Below, piece after piece: positions 1-11,200 of a stretch of 64,000 bases of DNA (position 1 is its first letter; each line of letters opens with the position of its first letter). Source of the DNA: Seminavis robusta (taxonomy: Eukaryota; Bacillariophyta; Bacillariophyceae; Naviculales; Naviculaceae); assembly GCA_903772945.1 (NCBI GenBank), contig CAICTM010000211.1:27344-91343 (forward strand). The letters run 5' to 3'. The position numbers were made by a program, and so were the translations under genes. The notes under the pieces are model-generated. The model did no database searches. It saw only the letters and a list, made by a program, of their open reading frames with translations, and was not told the DNA's origin.

Positions 1-228
1 TCGAATCGAATCGTCCTTCTCCACTTGACTGCATGCATTCTGGGGGCTCCGGCCGGTCAACTTGGATCTTGTCCCCATTTGGGACAGAACTAGTGAGACT
101 CCCGTTCCGGCAAGCCAAGCTGTCGGGACAGTCTTCAGTCCAATCTTTTGAAGGAATCAAGTGCTTTGGGTTTGACAGGGTGAAGCATTGGTGATTGGTT
201 TGAGTCAATACCGGTACCGTAGCCAACA
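1..228. other. Upstream region of the multi-kinase gene
   Basis: No gene is seen here. It is the presumed promoter and 5' UTR of the gene starting at 229. One copy of the palindrome TACCGGTA lies at 209-216, just upstream of the start codon. No clear TATA box was identified. Confidence 0.5.
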
Positions 229-3200
229 ATGGAGACAACCCCCACCTTTCAACCTCGGTCCACCTCCCTGCGAAAGTCCAGCACCCACAAGCAACGGAAA
301 CCATCGCAATCCCTCAAGGCTCCAAGGGCGCGACAAACGTCCGAAATTCGATTCCGGAAGGATGATACAACCACAAAGCCAACAAATAGTACCAGTACCG
401 ACAATAGTGCTGCCAAACAACCACACACCAATGACGACGACAAGTCAAAGTCCATGTCCAAAGCAAGCAATTCCAACAAGGAGCTGAAAGTACACAGTCA
501 CCACAGTCACCACCACCACCACCACCACCACAACCCCTCTGGAAAGGATCACAAGAAAGTGAGTGATGACCAACGTCCAGGACGACACACTCACGCTCCA
601 GGGGACACCAAGACCAGGGCTGGAAAAAGCAAGCACGCTTTGTCGTCAACAGGAGCGGACGATGCTTCTGCCCACACGACTCAGACGGGAAACCGATTCA
701 GTGACAAGTACGAAATCAGTCAAGAGGACAATCATCGAACATCAAAACACAAATTCGTCCACATACACACCTGCGTGCATCTCAAGACCCATCAAACTTT
801 CAGCCTCAAAATTGTCAATACGCAAAAGCTCAGTCGATGGAACAAGAAGACGCCATTGGTCGTACTGCAGGACAAGTCGCTTCAATTGTGGAAGGATCTA
901 CCAGCCCATCCTCGCATTGTCAAGCTACACGAATGGTACAACGGTGGTCATCACCACAGCTATCTCATCTTGGACAATGTGCTGTCGAGCAGTTTGACAT
1001 TGCAGGATACGCTGGGAAAAGACAATGCGGACGTTCAGGAAGGATTCGTCGTGGCGATTTTGAAGCAAGTTTTGGAGGCCCTCCATTTCTTGCATGAGGA
1101 ACGCACAATGATACATGGAGACCTCACCCCTGAGCAAGTGGTCCTGCCGAATTGGCACGCTGGTGACAGCAAGCCTCCTGCCGATTACTCGGTGGACAGT
1201 CAACTCAAGGGATTGGGAGGATGCTGCAAAATCGACGATCCGATTTCGAACCACCTTGTCCAGCGAAGAAGCACACATTACACTCCACCAGAAGTTCTAG
1301 TACTGGCATCATCGAAAGGGGCATCGACCAATGTTAGTGGCCATCAGCATACACAACAGCAACATCCAAAGCGGAAAAAGAAAAAGAGCGCCGCCAGCTC
1401 GCATGTACAGGCATCCTATGACATGTGGGCCGTGGGCGTCTTGGCATTCGTATTGATTGCAGATCGGCTGCCGCCACATCCCACTTTGTCTGTATCAGCC
1501 GGCAATAATAATTCAAGTCAAGACTACCAGCGACGATTGCAGTCTGATCCAATTTGGGAAAATGCTGCTGTGAGTATGGAAGCCCGAGATTTTTGCACCC
1601 GTTGCTTGCAATTTGACCCGACAACACGCATCTCCGCAGCAAAGGCTTTGAAACATCCATTCTTATTGACTGCTGTGTCTGCAAGTTCGTCTTCGGTTAA
1701 AGCTTCATCCACCGTCTCGTTCCGTCAAATGTATGCGGTCCGTGGAGGCAAGAAGAAACAATCTCTGGCCCAGTCATCGGCGTTGCTCTCGAATGAAGCA
1801 AGATTGGAACAGGCGGCCACAATCATCCTGGACTTTCGACAACGTCTTCAAGAAGAAAAGGGAGCAATCGATGCCGCATTTCGAGCGTTGGACGTGAACG
1901 GGGACGGGAAGTTGTCCAAGAATGAAGTGCTCAAGGGATTCTCAACCGTGTTCGGGTATGATCCAATGAAGGATGAAGTGGATCGAATATTTTCCCAAAT
2001 GGATACCGATTCGAGTGGATTTGTGGAATTTGCGGAGTTTGTAGTGGCCTCGCTGCATGAAAAGGGGATGTTGGGACAAGACAATCGAATCCAAAAGGCA
2101 TACCAACGGTTGGACGTGGAAGGCAATGGCAGTGTCTCTGTGGAAAACCTTGAGCTTGCTTTGGTGGCAGCAGCATCTTCCTCCTCATCCCAACATACAA
2201 CTCGAATGACGTCTCCAAGTGAATCCATCCACAGATTACTGCAAATTGCAGATCGTGACGGTGACGGCTATTTGTCCTATGACGAATTTGTGGCTCTCAT
2301 TATGGAATCCACGGATGACCTGATGGCAACCGAACAAACCAGAAGGAGCAGTATTGTCGACGATAAGACACGACAAATCGCCCGCAAAATCAAGAGTGGG
2401 AAGTGGTCACGAATGCGCAACATCAACTGGCACAGTGATAGCCACAAAGAGTTTTACAAGCAGTATCGAGTCATCGAAAAGCTAAACGTGGGCTCGACGG
2501 ATGACGTGCACAACATCCGATACAGCACCAGCACCACCATCACATCTAACCGGAGCGCGAGCGACGACTGGTTCGCTTGTCGTGATCGAAAGACAGGAGC
2601 GCTGTATGCGGTTCGAATCGTCCCCAAGACGTCGCAATGGATCGCCCAAGACGAAGAAGTGTTGAAATGTCGAAGAGAATTCCACACTCTATCCCAGCTC
2701 TCAACAAACCACAACATATTGTTGTCACCGCACGAGCTGCTCAAGGGCAAACAGTACTACTACCAAGTGATGGAGCATTGCTACACAGACTTACGTTCAG
2801 AGGTGGAGACGTGGGGTGCATTGGATGAATCGGTCGTCAAGCAGGTAATCAAACAGATCCTGTCGGCACTTGTCTATCTTCATACACCACGAGAATCGGA
2901 CCAGGACCAAGCCATTGGTTCGTTCTGTTGGGTACATCGGTCTCTCCAACCAGAGTCTATTTTCCTTCCAACTGTCGGGCACAGAAAAGGCCATCGTGTC
3001 GACGTCCTAGGGTGCAATCAAGTTAGACTTGGTGGCTTTGCCGCAGCATCCCGTTGGACTGAATCTGACGGTGTGGTGGATGACAAAAGGATGCAGACAA
3101 GCGCCGCCCATGACACTAGTCTGGACATGTGGAATGGTCCAAGGACATTATCGCCCATCGATGCTGCTTTCGTAGCTCCTGAGGCCACGCAAGACCCCAA

Positions 3201-6200
3201 AGCCTATGCCCCAATTTGCGATGTCTTTTCCTGCGGAGCCCTGGCCTACTGGATGCTTACAAAGCGAGTTCTATTCACCGAACGTGGTCATGGGTCCGAG
3301 CTGGACTGGGATGGAGTTTCTGGTGTGGGGAAGGATTTCGTCTCGCAGCTACTTGCTGAACCACAGTTTCGTGTCTCTGCCAAACACGCACTGGATCATG
3401 CCTGGCTAAGGAGTCCGGACTCGGACTCGTCAGCGACGGTGGAACCTCAGGGCGGGTGGTACGATTCCTTGGTAGTATCCCGCTTCAACGGTGCATCGCA
3501 CGTTCGACAATCCATTGAATTGATCGTTGCAGCGCAAGGCTCTATGAACCAAGCGGTCAATGTCTTTGCGGAAGCCTTTCAAAGCATGGGCTTGACAATG
3601 GATGATCAGCTGTCCAAGAAGGATGTACAGCACGGGTTCCATAGATTGCTTGGGAAGAAGCTATCGGGAAGCGACGTCGATGACATGTTTCTACGAATAG
3701 ACCTTCAAGAGAGCGGATACATAGAATCGCTTGAGTTGCTGGTGGCGTTCGTTAACGAAGCGATGCACAGCGATATCAAAACGCCGTTTCGGGCGCTTGA
3801 GGTCAACGGAAAGCACCTCAACTCGGATCTTTGTGAGATGCTCACCTATTACGGGAGTGCAAAACGTGACCAAGGAGTCGTACACAACATGGCGGCAGTC
3901 TTCTGCGAGCATGGAGACGACCCAGTGACAGTGGATGATTTGTTCGGGATGATGGTAAAAACAGCCCTCGTGGTCTCCAACAGCGATGGCTTGAAGGTGC
4001 CTGACTCTGTGCGACGTCTCCGAGGGGCAGCCTTGGTCCGTTGTGGTTCTATGGAAAAGGTGACATTCATGGCAACCGCAATGGAATTTGGCAATACGCT
4101 TACAGACGAATACACGATGGGCACTTACATCCAACCGGGGCAGTTCTATTGCCAGAACAAAATCACTGGCACGAAACACATTCTGAAAATTGTGGATATT
4201 TCCAGTCAAGAATCCAAGAATGAGAAGTTCTTGGAAGAGATTTGCATGCTCAATTGCTTGGTTTCGCAACCAAATTGCGCACTGGTCAACGACATCTTTG
4301 AGGACGCATTGCACTATTATGTGTAAGGCGGTCGGTCCAAAGTAAAACCTTCCACGATTGATCTTCTGTGACTAACATCTTTGCCCTGTGTTTCCGGTTG
4401 CCTGACACAGCGTTCAAGAACTTTACGGCGATGGTGGTTCGTTGGTGGATGAGCTAGATATCTTTGGTCACCTGAGTGAGGCAGATGCCATCCGCTTTTT
4501 GAGGCAGCTTCTGAAAACAACCAGTTGTTTGCACTCGTTGAACATTGTCCACCGCGATCTAAAGCCAGAAATAATCATGATGTCAAAAAATGCAGACATC
4601 GATCGCTTCAAGATTGCCAATTTCTCAACAGCAACCTTCTATGATCCACAGGTCGGGTTGGTCGGGAAAGTTGGGACGCCAGGTATGTGCCTTTGGGTTA
4701 GCTCTTAGGTCCGCTAGCTAGCTCGTGATCAGATCGCAATAGCTCACACTGCTTGGCTTCTTTGCCAACGCAACCATAGGATACATGGCCCCTGAGGTAG
4801 CAAAGGAACGATACGGACCCGCATGCGACATCTGGTCCGGTACGTTTACAGCTCCTTCGCTATGTTGCCGGTTCATGCGCACTAGTCTTACGCTTCAGTG
4901 TGTCGCCACTGGTCCTACTTCGGCAGTTGGAGTCATCGCATATCTATGCCTGTCAGCCACTACATCCTTTGACATGTTCATCAGGGACGTCAAGCAGTTG
5001 GTCAAGACTGGCAAATTCGTTTTCACTGATCCATCCTGGCAGACCGTGGCTGGGCCGGCGAAAGACTTTGTGGCAAGCCTGCTGACCTGGGATCAAAAGG
5101 CTCGACCAACTGCGGATGAAGCTCTTGTACATGACTGGCTTCAATACAGTTACGAAACAGAAGAGGCAACATCCCAGCACCCTCTTCCTGAAAGCAAAGT
5201 GAATGTTGATAAGAGAATGGGACGAGGGGCAATGACCATCGTGCGATGCCTGGTTGCGTTGAATGTTGAACGCCAAGCACTCGAGGCCGTCTTGCTCCCC
5301 TTGGGTTTCAAATTCGGTAGCAACTTGACACCCGCTGATGTTAAGAAAGCGTATGTAAGGTGACACCCATGATCCCCACGGCTGGGACGTTTATTGAATC
5401 TTACCTGCCGAGCGTTATTGTTGCATTCACAGAAAGCCCTCTATTCGAGAGAGATTGACGATGCAGCGGTTCAGGACTTGTTTCTACGTGTGGACATTCA
5501 CAACGTTGGCACAATTTTCTACTCTGACTTTTTTGTTTCCGTCGTCAACGAGAAAGAAATGTTTTTTGATAACGAGAAACTGGGGAAAGCGTGCGAAGCG
5601 TATGATGTTGACAATTCTGGAAACATATCTTTACCCCATCTTACGCAAGCTTTGAGTGCACTCGGTGATTTTGCGTTGGAAGATGCCGATGAACATGCCA
5701 GAACCTTGTTGCTGGATCGACTTGGGGACACCGCGAACAAGGGAATTCCGCTTTACGATTTCTTGACAATCCTCCTACAAACTGCCGCGTCCGAGGACAC
5801 TTCAGCCTTGTCGAGTATTTCCTTCTCAGCCCACACGTTCATGCGCGAAAAGGCGTCTCAACTAGATGAATTGTATTCTGTTGGTGATCTCATCGATGAT
5901 GGCCTGTTTGGCAAAGTATTTCAGTGCACACACAAGGCAACAGGTGCTACAAGGGCGGTCAAAGTGCGGAAGAAGACTATTTGGGATGGCGACTCCCAGC
6001 AAATTCTGAATGAGGTTGAGATTTTGAAACGGTTGGATCATCCCAACACCCTTTCTGTCCTGGACTTGATCATTGAGGATGGGCACTACTGTATTGTAAC
6101 GGAGTACCTTGATGGTGGCGACCTGTGTACTGAGCTGGATGATAATGGGAGCATGAACGAGGCGTCCGCGGCTGTCTTGGTGAGGAAATCATCCGTCAAG

Positions 6201-7864
6201 AAACGAAACGGAGAACTGCCCAATACTAACACAGCTGCCATGCCAATGTACACAACAGATGAAACATCTCTTGGGAGCAGTGCACTATCTGCATCAAAAT
6301 GCCATTGTTCACAGAGTGAGTCGAGTCAGCCTTGGGCTTGCTTTCTGCTAGCTGCTTGCCTTGTCCACCACTCTTGAGCATGTTGGCGTGTCTGATTCCG
6401 CCTATGACCTTGTCTTGCTTCTTCCTTTATTTGGTGTTGCAGGATTTAACGCCAGAAAATATCCTGTTGCCCAAGTCGAAGACCATTTCGCTCTTCAAGC
6501 TGATTGATTTTGCTCGCGCAACCACTTGCCAACGCAACCAGCGTCTGACTGACAAGGCACCCACCACTCCAGGTAAGTCTTGACGTCCGGTTGCCATGGC
6601 TCGTCCGCCCAGCAGATCATGCGCCTTTCTTCGTGCGCAATTTTCTCGCGCTGCCAATGTCTCCTTGTCAATCTCAAACTAACTGTGCTTTTGGTTTTGC
6701 CGATTTGATTCCTTGGCACACTGGTACCAAGCGTGTTGCTCGCCAGAGGTGCTGTCCCACAACTATGGACAGAAAGCAGATGTTTTCGCCTGTGGTGTGA
6801 TTCTGTATCTCGTCCTTTGCAACACATTTCCATTCGATGGAGAGACGGAGGAAGAGATCCACGAGCGGATCCAGGAGGGTGACATCGATTTTGGAATATT
6901 CGAGGGAGTCTCACTGTCTGGCGTTGACATGATTGCTCGTCTCTTGACATATGATGAGGAGTTTCGTCCGTCTGCAGAAGAAGCCCTGCATCACAAGTGG
7001 TTCCAAGACATGGATCCTTCGATACTACAGCAGCAAGAAGAGCATGCATCCGACGTGAAGGAGGCATTGAAAAACTTGCAACGACATCAAAGTCTACTAG
7101 TGGCACCACCAAAACTGAAGCAAGCCACATTTGCTCTCATATCCGCGCAAGGTTTACTGCAACGTGAAAAAGAAGAGATAGATCGCGCTTTCTTAGCCAT
7201 TGACACGAATCAAGATGGCAAGCTTTCCAAGAAGCAAGTTCAAGATGGCTATGCGCATTACTTTGGCGAATCCCTTAGCGAGCAAGAAGTGGATGAAATG
7301 TTTGACCGTCTCGACGTGGATCGATCCGGTTTTTTGAATTATTCCGAATTTGTCGTGGCCGGTACGTTGCGTGTGTTCTTTGTTCGTGCAAGCAAGCATT
7401 TGGTGTCGGCCTGACATACGGTATGGTACTCTCTCACTGTCCAAATGCCTTGGCAATTTTTCTTTGTTTGCATCCACCCTTGACCTTGAAACATTATTGT
7501 ATACGGTAGCCATGAATGAACAAGACCTGCTGTCTAGTGGCGTGCTGAGACGAGCGTTTGACGCCTTTGACGTGGATAACTCCGGCGTGATCTCCAAGGA
7601 CAATTTGAAGCAAGTTCTGAGGGATGCTCTGGATATGGGCAAGGCTTCCGATGACCAAGTGGTTAGTCAACTGATCCAGCAGGTTGATAAGGAGGTAAGT
7701 ATATCTTTTGTCAAGTTGAGTTGTGTTTTGCTCGTATCTACCTGGCTGACTTGACTTTGACTCGACGTGCTATCATTTCCTGCAATCATTCCTGCTTCCA
7801 GGGTGATGGAGTTATTTCGTTCGACGAGTTCACACAGATGATGATCCTGTCAACAGGGAGATAG
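229..7864 (+). CDS. Four-unit tandem CDPK-like protein (kinase plus EF-hands, four times)
   Basis: Ten exons: 229-4322, 4411-4682, 4780-4839, 4927-5354, 5433-6179, 6259-6315, 6443-6572, 6732-7361, 7510-7694, 7802-7864. They join in phase to 2,221 codons plus TAG. The N-terminus is low-complexity with a His-rich tract. Four units follow, each a protein kinase fold and calmodulin-like EF-hands. Kinase 1 (about 159-480) has HGD for HRD and no DFG. Kinase 2 (746-1065) has Arg for the VAIK Lys, HRS for HRD and GGF for DFG. Kinase 3 (1295-1545) has HRDLKPE but NFS for DFG and Ile for the catalytic-loop Asn. Kinase 4 (1764-2020) keeps the Lys, HRDLTPEN and the DFG Asp (as DFA), so it is the likely active domain. 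EF-hands with canonical loops (for example DVNGDGKLS, DRDGDGYLS, DTNQDGKLS) follow each kinase, least clearly after kinase 2. Known family role: Ca2+-activated Ser/Thr kinases. Inference: the three degenerate units act as Ca2+-sensing scaffolds for the fourth. No signal peptide, so probably cytosolic. Confidence 0.9.
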
Positions 7865-8207
7865 CGATCTAGCTAGCCAGAGCTCTTGACAGGTGGAGAA
7901 GGATCCGCAGTCCAATGCCCCTTATCCCGTCCCCACCGCTACCAGTACCTATACCATAAAAGTTTAGTGAGGCGAAGATTTCCCACTCCACGATGAAACA
8001 CGATGAAACACGATGATCGTGATCGGCGAACTGTGACTCAAAAATGGATCTTCGTCTGTCAGTCTATCCGACGATCAAGAGACAGAGCAACGGCAGCCAT
8101 CAAACTCGAGCGTCATTTTTTTGTGGATTTCATTCTTTTGAGCGTTGGTTGTTGCATCGATCGATTGACCTTCGCCAAAGCCACTAAGAAGTACCGGTAC
8201 CAGCACA
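7865..8207. other. Intergenic spacer before the tRNA methyltransferase gene
   Basis: No coding sequence is supported. It holds the 3' end of the kinase gene and the presumed promoter of the next gene. It contains a TAGCTAGC at about 7870 and TACCGGTA at 8192-8199, close to the next start codon. Confidence 0.5.
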
Positions 8208-11200
8208 ATGGCCACGACGACAACAGCATTGGCATCTGATCGTCCTCTTCAGACGCTACTGTCTCTCTGTGAGAATCTACACGGACAGCAGCAGGATGCG
8301 GACAGTCCAGCCGTGGTTCCAAGGGTGTCGCTTCGACAGTTAGTCCCGCTGCACCAAAGCATCTGTCAAGCCGTTCGGTGGGGTTCGGCTACTAGTAATA
8401 CTAGTAATAGCAAGGCAGAGCAAGATGAATCCTCCCTTGAATCTTGGATTGTTCGTGTCTGTCTTGACCCAGAAGATCAACAGTTGTGTCGAGAGATTTT
8501 GATTTCTTCTTCAACTAAGAACACTACCAGTTCAAGTGCACAGCAAAAGCAGCAACTGGCTGTGCTTCAGTACTGTCTGTCATCCTGCAGTCACCCATTG
8601 GAGGGATTGTCCTCTCTTGTCTTGCCTTGGTTGCTCAGCAGATACTACATGCCACTGCCCCAAGCAGAACAAGATGAACTTTCCAGCATTCCTCAAACCA
8701 AGCTGGAAATGCTAGAAGCTCTACTGGATGCTGTATTCTCCACGCCTGCCATTCTTACCAATCCAGATTCTTTGCAAAAGTGTACAGATGCCTGTCTCCA
8801 ATTGTTGCCAAGCTCATCCAGTTCAGCTAGCCCAGAATGGACTTGGACAGTTCAGGGAAGAGTGCTCATTCGATTGCATCAATGGACTTGCAAGGCAAAA
8901 AGCACCAATGATGATATCATGGCACAAGAAGAAGGACATGTACTCCAATGTCTCTTGCAAAAATGCAAACAAGCCATTCAGCAACAAAAGCAGCAACCAC
9001 AGGCAACTTCCAGCTCAGTTTATGCGGCATGGCTCAGGCCACTCACCAATGACTGGTTGCCCTATCTACTCTATCATCACAACAATCAAAACAACAGTCA
9101 AAACAACAACAACATTAATGAACAACTCCAGAAATTATGGCAGTGTCTCTGGGAAACCTACCATCATCAAAACGCTACGACAAAATCAAACACGAGCAAC
9201 GCTATCCACATCATTATTCCCACCACCAGTGTGCTGTGTGCCATGATTCCGTCACTCATCGACAAGCCATTGCCCGTGCCAACAACAAACAAAGACAAAA
9301 TTACAGAACCTCAGACACCCTTTCATCAAGAATGTCTTTGGAAACTTATCCATACGTGTCTACAACAAGGCATTCCGAGACCCTACAGTAGCAGTAGCAG
9401 CAGTGCTGCCAACTCGTACATCTTTGCCAAGGGACACGCCAATGACAAACTTTACACCATGCTTCGCAGACGGGGACTCTATCTTCTTCGAATGATCATG
9501 CCTGCCAACAAGATTGCCAAAGAGGACGGGAAGAAACAAAAAACAAAGGGAAAAGCCAAAAAGCAAAAACAAACGCAAACCAAGGCACCCGAAGATCCCA
9601 CCGTGCTTCTCTGGAAAAAGTACATTCAGGTCATGGAAACGCTCGAAATGGAAACCGAGCAGCATCTCATTGAACAAGTCTGGGACACATTGACCGAAGT
9701 TCTTGCGGCATGTGCCAGCATGGCAGAAACACAACAAAAACAAAGAAAACAAGTAGATGCTTCTACCGGCACGACGACTACACCGCCACTCATGACATGG
9801 AAATGGACACAGCTCTTATTGGCAAGAGTGTTAACCAGCTACGATCAACCCATGGTGCGAAAATTGGCGCTCTATCGGTTTCTCAATGGCCAAGCGGGAA
9901 TTTCCTTATCATTGTTGCAACCGACAAATACAGGAGACGACGGTGGTGCTGCTGCTGCACGGAATAATAATAATGCCAACAAAAAAGGAGGAAAAGGGAA
10001 ACAACACGGGAAAAAGCCGACGTCACCGAAGAAACCTCAGGGAGCCCCGTTGACGCTCTTGACGCCATCGTTTGTCTGTGAAATTGCCATTGTCTCGTTT
10101 GACAGTTTGGTGGGATCGGTCGGCACAAATCTCAACATGGAAGAAGGAAAGCAAGTCCAGCACGTCGAGTTGGCGCCTCTGCTATCAAAATTCATCAACC
10201 TATACTATCAGGCGCTGGCTCCAGATCAGCGACTCGAGTTCGTCAAGCTGCTTTGGCACAATGACATGGTGAATCGGGTTCGAACCAAAATCTTGGTCCA
10301 AATCTGGGGGTGTCTGGCGGATGCCATGCAATCATCAACATCAACAAACGCAACCACCACTTGGGTACTGGAAGATCCTGCCGTGCTACCGTCTCTGGTA
10401 CAGTCCTTGCAGCGCTTGTTTGCTACGGCGTCCATTGTACGAACATTTCAGGAATCCTTACTCGAATCCTTGGCCACAATGTTGCGTCATGCGTGGACGC
10501 TAAGGAAAGCCGTGAACCCCAAACTGATCTTGCAAGTATTGGCCCTGTTCCACTCAATTGTCCTTGACGGCACCAAGAAAAGCAGTGCAACAACTGCGAC
10601 GGTGTCAGCTGGGCAGGGAGAGGAGGAAAAAAATTCGTTGGATGAAAATGACAATGTCATCAAGAGCAGCTACGGCATAATAAGCGCTGCCTTGCAACAA
10701 TGGTTGTGTCAGATTGTAGATACTGTACCGCTGGTAGTGAACGACGACAGTGGCATGGATTTGAGTTGGATCTCCCTGGTCGCTGCCTCGGTCGCTGCTG
10801 CATTTGTTCGAGGTGACCTGCTATCAACGTCATCGTCAGGCGCGGATGATCAAGCATTGTGGGAACCAAAGTCGGGAGCTAGCAAGTCAGAGCGAGAAAT
10901 GGCAAGGGCAACGGCATATCTCTGCACTTTAGTGGGACGAAGCACGACGACACGTGAAGCTGGTGACTCCAAAGGTGCCACCACCGCTGGCGAGCTTCTT
11001 TGGCCTGCCATTCACAAGGGGCTTGCCAATGTTCCGGTTGCAATGATCGGAACCACGTGGACCAAAGCAGATTGCGTGACAAGGGCTTTGCTGCTTTTGG
11101 AGGAAGGATGCCGATTACAAGTCATCTCAGGCATGGGTAACGGTGACTTGATTGTTGATGGAAGGACACAGCAAATGATGCCTCCGCCTCGTAACATTGA

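Noticed and set aside
3691-4314. 207-codon minus-strand open frame under the multi-kinase gene
   Set aside because: Antisense shadow of strongly supported coding sequence with EF-hands and kinase motifs on the plus strand.
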